Source: Gammaproteobacteria bacterium | GTDB lineage: Bacteria > Pseudomonadota > Gammaproteobacteria > Thiohalomonadales > Thiohalomonadaceae | DNA length: 64,000 nt | Direction: 5' to 3' | Assembly: GCA_003252455.1 (NCBI GenBank) | Contig: QKED01000043.1 | Coordinates: 1-64,000 of the forward strand | Part shown: positions 57,111 to 64,000 of the stretch, piece after piece | Numbering within the stretch: position 1 is the first letter of the stretch | Layout of the letters: each line of letters begins with the position of its first letter | The notes under the pieces: model-generated | What the model saw: the letters and a program-made list of their open reading frames with translations, nothing else | Databases searched by the model: none | What the model was told of the DNA's origin: nothing | Program-made: the position numbers and the translations under genes

Positions 57111-57325
57111 CTGTCCCGGTCACCTGAGAGCTTTTGCCCCTTCGGCGGGGGGGCTGGGACGCCCATGGCGTCGCCCCCCTCTCTCCAGAGTCGACCTTGA
57201 ACTACCCACGATCTGTAGATAGTCACCCCACGGTCCTTTTACCTGAGCGATTCCGGACGGGTTGCGCCTTCGGTGGTGGCCTCGCCTATAGGCAGCCACG
57301 CTCTCCCATGGGGGGTGCGGTCGAA
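57111..57325 (-). promoter_or_regulatory. Tandem glycine riboswitch
   Basis: Two glycine aptamers on the minus strand. Aptamer 1 (about 57232-57310) has GGGAGAGCG, CCGAAGGCGCAA and GCUCAGGUAAAAGGACCG. Aptamer 2 (about 57112-57190) has CUGGAGAGAG, CCGAAGGGGCAA and CUCAGGUGACCGGGACAGAG. These are the conserved core segments of the gcvT-type riboswitch in the usual order. It controls lipA-gcvT-gcvH-gcvPA-gcvPB. The 416 bases between lipA and the next gene hold this leader and, farther upstream, a short tandem repeat. Confidence 0.93.
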
Positions 57326-57376
57326 CGCGGATCATAGTCCTCTGGCGGTGGCTTTCCAAGGGGCGAAGAAGATATT

Positions 57377-57408
57377 CACCACAGAGAACACAGAGAACAC
57401 AGAGAGAA
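57377..57408. repeat. Short 9-base tandem repeat upstream of the riboswitch
   Basis: ACAGAGAAC is repeated twice exactly and a third time with one or two changes. Its pattern (CACAGAGAA) is a transition-type variant of the CACGGAGGx repeat in the gcvPA-gcvPB gap. Confidence 0.6.
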
Positions 57409-57443
57409 CTTATGCTGTACGCCCATAGTCGTGTGGCGCTGGG

Positions 57444-58406
57444 CTAGTTCACGTCGAACAGAGAGCGAATCGCGGCGATGCCCTGGGCGCCGTGGGCCCA
57501 GGCGGTGGGCAGCAGCTCGGGGCTCTGACCGCCGAGGGCGTAGATGGGTAGGGTGGCGTCGGCGGTCAGCTCGGCGAAGCGTGGCCAGCCGAGGCCAAGG
57601 GCGTCGGGGTGCGAGGCGGTGGGCAGTACCGGCGAGAGCAGGGCGAAGTCGGCGCGCAGCGACTGGGCCATGGTCAGCTCGTCGGCGTCGTGGCAGGAGA
57701 CGCCGATGAGGCCACCCTTGCTGATCAGGCTGTAGGGCCTGGCGTAGGCCTGGGCCAGCTGGTGTCGGGTGAGGTGGATGCCGTCGGCCAGGTCGAGCCA
57801 GGGGTCGGCGGCGGGGCGGTTGAGCAGCAGCTTGCCGCCTGCGGCGCGCACGCGTGGGAGCATGGCCTCGGCCAGTTGGCGGTAGGCGGCATCGTCCAGC
57901 TCGTGGGCGCGTAGCTGGACCAGGCGCACGCCGTTGGTGAGGGCGGCGTCGAGACGGGCAAGAAAGCCATCCCAGGGGCCGGGGCCCGGCTCGGGGGTGA
58001 TGAGGTAGCGGTCCGGTAGCTGTGCGGCACGCAGGAGCGGGCGGTTGGCGGCGGGGAAGGGGTAGTCGTCGAGCCCGGCTGCGCTGACCCAGCGGGTCGG
58101 CTGACCCTCACGGCCATGGGGCTCACCCTGCCACGCCTCGACTAGATAGGCGTCGAGCAGCACGCGGCGATCACCGTAATCGTGGGGGATGCGGATGAGC
58201 GGGCGAAACTGTGTGGGTGTGACCCCCAGCTCCTCTTGCAGCTCGCGCACGAGGGCCGCGTCGGCCCCCTCCCCCGCCTCGACCTTGCCGCCGGGGAACT
58301 CCCAGAGGCCGCCTTGGTGGGCCTTGGTCGCACGCTGGGCGATGAGATAGCGTCCGTCGGCGCTGCGCAGCAGGCCGAGGACGATGTGCAGGGGCGGGGT
58401 AGTCAA
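57444..58406 (-). CDS. mutT: MutT-type Nudix hydrolase fused to a ThiE-like domain
   Basis: A 320-residue fusion. The N-terminal Nudix domain (about 1-130) has GGKVEAGEGADAALVRELQEELGV, a complete Nudix box like 8-oxo-dGTP diphosphatase. The C-terminal half (about 133-320, RYLITPEP, LVQLRAHELDD, GIHLTRHQL, GVSCHDADEL, PIYALGG) is a TIM-barrel like thiamin-phosphate synthase but probably lacks full ThiE activity. This fusion is known in many gammaproteobacteria next to argJ and secA. The role of the second domain is unclear. Confidence 0.88.
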   Translation of the reverse strand: MTTPPLHIVLGLLRSADGRYLIAQRATKAHQGGLWEFPGGKVEAGEGADAALVRELQEELGVTPTQFRPLIRIPHDYGDRRVLLDAYLVEAWQGEPHGREGQPTRWVSAAGLDDYPFPAANRPLLRAAQLPDRYLITPEPGPGPWDGFLARLDAALTNGVRLVQLRAHELDDAAYRQLAEAMLPRVRAAGGKLLLNRPAADPWLDLADGIHLTRHQLAQAYARPYSLISKGGLIGVSCHDADELTMAQSLRADFALLSPVLPTASHPDALGLGWPRFAELTADATLPIYALGGQSPELLPTAWAHGAQGIAAIRSLFDVN

Positions 58407-58412
58407 GATGGC

Positions 58413-59627
58413 CTAGGTACGGTACTCGGCGTTGATGCGCACGTACTCGTGGGAGAGGTCGGAGGTCCACACCTTGGCACCGGCGTCGCCGCGCGCCAGC
58501 TCGACGGTGACGGTGATCTCGGCCTGATTCATCACCTGCTGCCCCGCCTCCTCGGTGTAGTCGGCGGCACGACCACCGTTACGCACGATGACCACGTTAT
58601 CCAGGGCGATCTGCACCGCCTCCAGTTCAAGGTCAGGCACCCCGGCGCGACCGACGCAGGCGAGGATCCGCCCCCAGTTGGGGTCGCTGGCGAAGAAGGC
58701 GGTCTTCACCAAGGGCGAGTGGGCGATGGTGTAGGCGACGTCGAGCGCCTCGGCCTCACTGCGCGCGTGGCGGATGTCGAGGGTGATGAACTTGGTCGCC
58801 CCCTCGCCGTCACGGATGATCTGCTGGGCCAGCTCGACCATCACCTCGGTGAGGGTGGCAACGAACAGCTCGAAGCCCTCCCCGTCGGCGTCGATGCGCG
58901 CGGCCCCCGCGCCACTGGCCATGAGCATGCAGCTATCGTTGGTAGAGGTGTCACCATCGACAGTGATGCGGTTGAAGGAGCTGTTGACCGCCCGGTTCAG
59001 CGCCTGTTGCAGCAGCCCCTGGTCGATGGCGGCGTCGGTGGCGATGAAGGCGAGCATGGTGGCCATGTCCGGGCGGATCATGCCGGAGCCCTTGCAGATC
59101 CCGGTGACGGTGCAGGGCTGGCCGTCGATTTCGACCTGGCGACTGCTGCCCTTGGGCAGGGTGTCGGTGGTCATGATCCCCTGGGCCGCCTCGGCCCAGC
59201 CATCCGCGCTGAACGCCTCCGCCAAGGCGGGCATGGCGGTGATGATGCGCGTGATGGGCAGCGGCTCACCGATGACACCGGTGGAGAAGGGCAGCACCTG
59301 ACACGGGTCCACCCCCATCTGCCCGGCGAAGGCGGTGCAACACGCCTCGGCGGCCTCCATGCCGTGGGCGCCGGTCCCGGCGTTGGCATTGCCGGTGTTG
59401 ATCAGCAGATAGCGCGCGGTGCCACGCCCCATGTGGTCACGCGCCAGGGTCACCGGCGCAGCGCAGAAGGCGTTGCGCGTGAAGACCCCGGCGATGGTGC
59501 TGCCGGGGGCCAACTCGAAGGCGACCAGGTCGCGTCGGTTCGGCTTCTTGATACCCGCCATGGTGTTGGCCACACGTATGCCGGCCACGGGGGCCAGCGC
59601 GCAAAGACCTGTATATCCGACGGCCAT
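58413..59627 (-). CDS. argJ: Bifunctional glutamate N-acetyltransferase/ornithine acetyltransferase
   Basis: It recycles the acetyl group in arginine synthesis. The 404-residue precursor is expected to self-cleave before the nucleophilic Thr in GSGMIRPDMATMLAFIATD. VDGDTSTNDSCMLMASG and the C-terminal SDLSHEYVRINAEYRT are diagnostic. AGGAG precedes the ATG. It is between secA and the mutT fusion, as in relatives. Confidence 0.94.
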   Translation of the reverse strand: MAVGYTGLCALAPVAGIRVANTMAGIKKPNRRDLVAFELAPGSTIAGVFTRNAFCAAPVTLARDHMGRGTARYLLINTGNANAGTGAHGMEAAEACCTAFAGQMGVDPCQVLPFSTGVIGEPLPITRIITAMPALAEAFSADGWAEAAQGIMTTDTLPKGSSRQVEIDGQPCTVTGICKGSGMIRPDMATMLAFIATDAAIDQGLLQQALNRAVNSSFNRITVDGDTSTNDSCMLMASGAGAARIDADGEGFELFVATLTEVMVELAQQIIRDGEGATKFITLDIRHARSEAEALDVAYTIAHSPLVKTAFFASDPNWGRILACVGRAGVPDLELEAVQIALDNVVIVRNGGRAADYTEEAGQQVMNQAEITVTVELARGDAGAKVWTSDLSHEYVRINAEYRT

Positions 59628-59686
59628 CTTCTGCTCTTCTCCTGATGGAAGGGTTGTTTTCGAATTGGGTTGGGGTCAGCGGGTGC

Positions 59687-62437
<2,751 letters not shown>

Positions 62438-62556
62438 AGTCCGTAAATTTCTGCGTAAAAAAAGCAAAACGAGGAAGCCATGCCGAGCACAGCTTCCTCG
62501 CCTCGAAGGTTAACTGGTAACAGCGGCGGTCGGCCGCAGCGGGCCGGGGCTCAACA

Positions 62557-63492
62557 TCAGTCGGCGGCCGCCTTCACGTAGGTGATCGGGTTGACCTGTC
62601 GACCCTCGCGCAACACCTCGTAGTGGACGTGTGGCCCAGTGGAACGACCAGTGGAACCCATCTTGGCGATGGCCTGACCACGCTCGACCGTATCCCCTAC
62701 TGACACCAAATTCTCCTTATTGTGCCCGTAGCGGGTGACATAACCGTTGCCGTGATTCACCTCGACCAGATTGCCGTAGCCAAAGCGCTCACCCGACCAA
62801 GTGACCACACCCCGAGCCACCGCCACCACCTCGTCTCCCTCCTTGCCAGCGAAGTCGAGGCCCTTGTGGAACTCCTTCTTCCCGTCGAAGGGGTCGGTAC
62901 GGTAGCCGTAGCTGGAGGAGAGCCACCCCTGGCGGATAGGTCGACCAGAGGGGAAGAGCTCGTCGTGTACACTGGAGCTGATCATCAGGTCTTCCATCAG
63001 CGCCAACTGCTGGTTGCGGTCCTCGACACGGCGCGAGAGCTGGTCGAGCTGGGCGATGAAATCACTCACCTCCACCCGGCGCAGCTCGGTGGTGGTAATA
63101 GGGCCACCGGCGGCGGGGTCGTGGTTGAAGTCGAACTCGCCATCATCCAAGGCACTGACGGTGATAAGACGTGAACCGAGCGCGTCGATACGGTTGATGC
63201 GCGCCTGCAGGTCACCGAGGCGCATGGCCAGGGCATTGAGGTTGGACTCGGCGGCGTCGCGTGCGCTGTCGATGGCCTGGCGCTGGGTCTCCAGCTCCAT
63301 CTGTAACGCCTGAGAGGTGAGGACCTCCTCGTGATTCAGCGTCTGCACCGGCCGCGTGAGCGTGTACCCCGCGTAGAAGCCCCCCGCGGGCAGCGCCACG
63401 AGGAAGGTCACCGCGAGCACCAACTGGCCGAAGGGCCCGAGGTGCAGGTGGGACGTGCGCCCCTGCTTGGAACGTATGAGTACGATGTTCAT
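62557..63492 (-). CDS. M23-family (LytM-type) peptidoglycan endopeptidase
   Basis: A 311-residue envelope protein with one N-terminal membrane anchor (about 25-48), a coiled coil (about 60-115 and 150-175) and an M23 metallopeptidase domain with HKGLDFAG and HVHYEVL as zinc-binding motifs. It probably cleaves or regulates cell-wall cross-links. The metal residues are intact, so it may be an active enzyme rather than an EnvC-like activator. It is divergent from the DUF721 gene and upstream of secA. Confidence 0.88.
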   Translation of the reverse strand: MNIVLIRSKQGRTSHLHLGPFGQLVLAVTFLVALPAGGFYAGYTLTRPVQTLNHEEVLTSQALQMELETQRQAIDSARDAAESNLNALAMRLGDLQARINRIDALGSRLITVSALDDGEFDFNHDPAAGGPITTTELRRVEVSDFIAQLDQLSRRVEDRNQQLALMEDLMISSSVHDELFPSGRPIRQGWLSSSYGYRTDPFDGKKEFHKGLDFAGKEGDEVVAVARGVVTWSGERFGYGNLVEVNHGNGYVTRYGHNKENLVSVGDTVERGQAIAKMGSTGRSTGPHVHYEVLREGRQVNPITYVKAAAD

Positions 63493-63563
63493 TGCCTTAA
63501 CCTATCGATCAGGTATTCTTTGGGCATCCGTTCGAGTTTACCCGAATCCATGCCTGCCCGTCG

Positions 63564-64000
63564 ATGAAACGACCCGAGCCCATCGCCCGCCTGTTCAGCG
63601 CACCCGGTTCCCCCCTCAAGGGGTACCAGGCGATCCAACAACGTGCGGAGCGTCTGAAAAGGCTGCTCAATCGGCAGCTGCCAGAGGAGTTGCACCAAAG
63701 CTACAGCCTGGGTGCACTGCATGGCCGGGGTCTGACCCTGTACGCCCACGATGCCATGTGGGCGACGCGTCTGCGCTACTTCAGCGAGTCGCTACTCGCC
63801 GCGCTGAAACGTGAGCCGGAGTATAAAACCATACAGAGTGTGAAGATCAAGCTCCTCCCGCCCACAGAGAATGTGAGACATGTCTCACATCCCCACTACA
63901 GTGTGAATGGGGCAAGTCAGTTGCGCAACGGCGCGGAGAAGCTCGAAGAGGGCGAGTTGCGCAATGCACTGCTACGCCTTGCGGAGCATCTACGCAACAA
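63564..64000 (+). CDS. DUF721/DciA-like protein (cut by window end)
   Basis: The first 145 codons of an open frame, continuing past the window. The pattern (RAERLKRLLNRQLPEELHQSYSLGALHGRGLTLYAHDAMWATRLRYFSESLLAALKREP) matches DUF721, the family of the DciA helicase-loading factor used by bacteria lacking DnaC. In gammaproteobacteria it lies by the M23 peptidase and secA genes. No dnaC is seen in this window, but absence in the genome cannot be judged. A 20-base perfect palindrome lies within the gene. Confidence 0.8.
   Translation, partial: MKRPEPIARLFSAPGSPLKGYQAIQQRAERLKRLLNRQLPEELHQSYSLGALHGRGLTLYAHDAMWATRLRYFSESLLAALKREPEYKTIQSVKIKLLPPTENVRHVSHPHYSVNGASQLRNGAEKLEEGELRNALLRLAEHLRN
63871..63890. 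repeat. 20-base perfect palindrome inside the DUF721 gene
   Basis: ATGTGAGACATGTCTCACAT reads the same on both strands and encodes NVRHVSH within the gene. It could be a protein-binding site, a REP-like insertion or chance. It was found only once in the window by eye. Confidence 0.6.

Noticed and set aside
57361-57415. CRISPR-like short repeats at the ACAGAGAAC tract
   Set aside because: Units are 9 bases with no spacers, so it is a tandem repeat and not an array.
58182-59645. Plus-strand open frame of about 487 codons opposite argJ and mutT
   Set aside because: Antisense shadow; argJ and the Nudix fusion account for the sequence.

Overview
The window is a G+C-rich chromosomal segment of a gammaproteobacterium. 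The evidence is gene order: pilMNOPQ next to aroK-aroB, ponA divergent from pilM, rpsP-rimM-trmD-rplS beside ffh, rpsF-priB-rpsR-(DUF2232)-rplI-dnaB-radA, rnr-rlmB, and secA-M23 peptidase-DUF721. A CbbR-like LysR regulator, a two-chain glycine decarboxylase and a Uma2-type nuclease suggest, without proving, an autotrophic or sulfur-oxidising lineage of the Chromatiales kind. Nearly everything is chromosomal core. The accessory parts are the left end (broken insertion sequences and a glycosyltransferase), the giant repeat protein, and scattered small genes.

Layout. 1-1390: three broken transposase pieces, two of them diverged copies of the same IS481-type fragment in inverted orientation around an IS3-type fragment. 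1610-2449: a rhamnosyltransferase-like protein. 2478-5296 (minus): dgt, aroB, aroK. 5333-15451 (minus): one gene for a lipoprotein of about 3372 residues built from alternating bacterial Ig-like domains, lying between pilQ and aroK. 15521-21085 (minus): pilQ, pilP, pilO, pilN, pilM. 21245-24275 (plus): ponA and a conserved hypothetical. 24335-33263 (minus): dsbC, yajQ, xerD, ogt, a repeat-rich secreted protein, rplS-trmD-rimM-rpsP, ffh and a metallo-beta-lactamase-fold phosphodiesterase. 33481-36915 (plus): a YpjD/CcsA-like protein, a CorC-like transporter, an FHA protein and a PilZ protein. 36929-46254 (minus): radA, a tiny lipoprotein, a Nudix hydrolase, dnaB, rplI, a DUF2232 protein, rpsR, priB, rpsF, rlmB, rnr. 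46499-46585: tRNA-Leu(CAG). 46703-49988 (minus): the LysR regulator, a Cys-rich small protein, a CysQ-like phosphatase and a kinase-like protein. 50085-51264 (plus): Uma2 nuclease and a secreted charged protein. 51472-57330 (minus): lipA-gcvT-gcvH-gcvPA-gcvPB behind a tandem glycine riboswitch. 57444-63492 (minus): MutT/ThiE-like fusion, argJ, secA, M23 peptidase. 63564-end (plus): a DUF721/DciA-like gene cut by the window edge.

Two units stand out. First, the type IV pilus assembly operon is followed, on the same strand and 69 bases after pilQ, by the giant Ig-like lipoprotein gene, with a hairpin in the gap. This suggests a very long surface fibre linked by position to the pilus secretin. 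Second, the lipoyl synthase gene leads the glycine cleavage operon behind a two-aptamer glycine riboswitch and an intrinsic terminator. Glycine would then control both the lipoylated H protein's cofactor enzyme and the cleavage system. A 26-base perfect inverted repeat interrupts this operon between gcvPA and gcvPB.

Smaller points of interest: the rplS terminator hairpin lies inside the start of the next open reading frame; there is a kinase/phosphatase overlapping pair; a palindromic operator-like site precedes the LysR gene; a hairpin overlaps the rpsF ribosome-binding site; and a 20-base perfect palindrome lies inside the DUF721 gene. No CRISPR array, prophage, rRNA or replication origin was seen.
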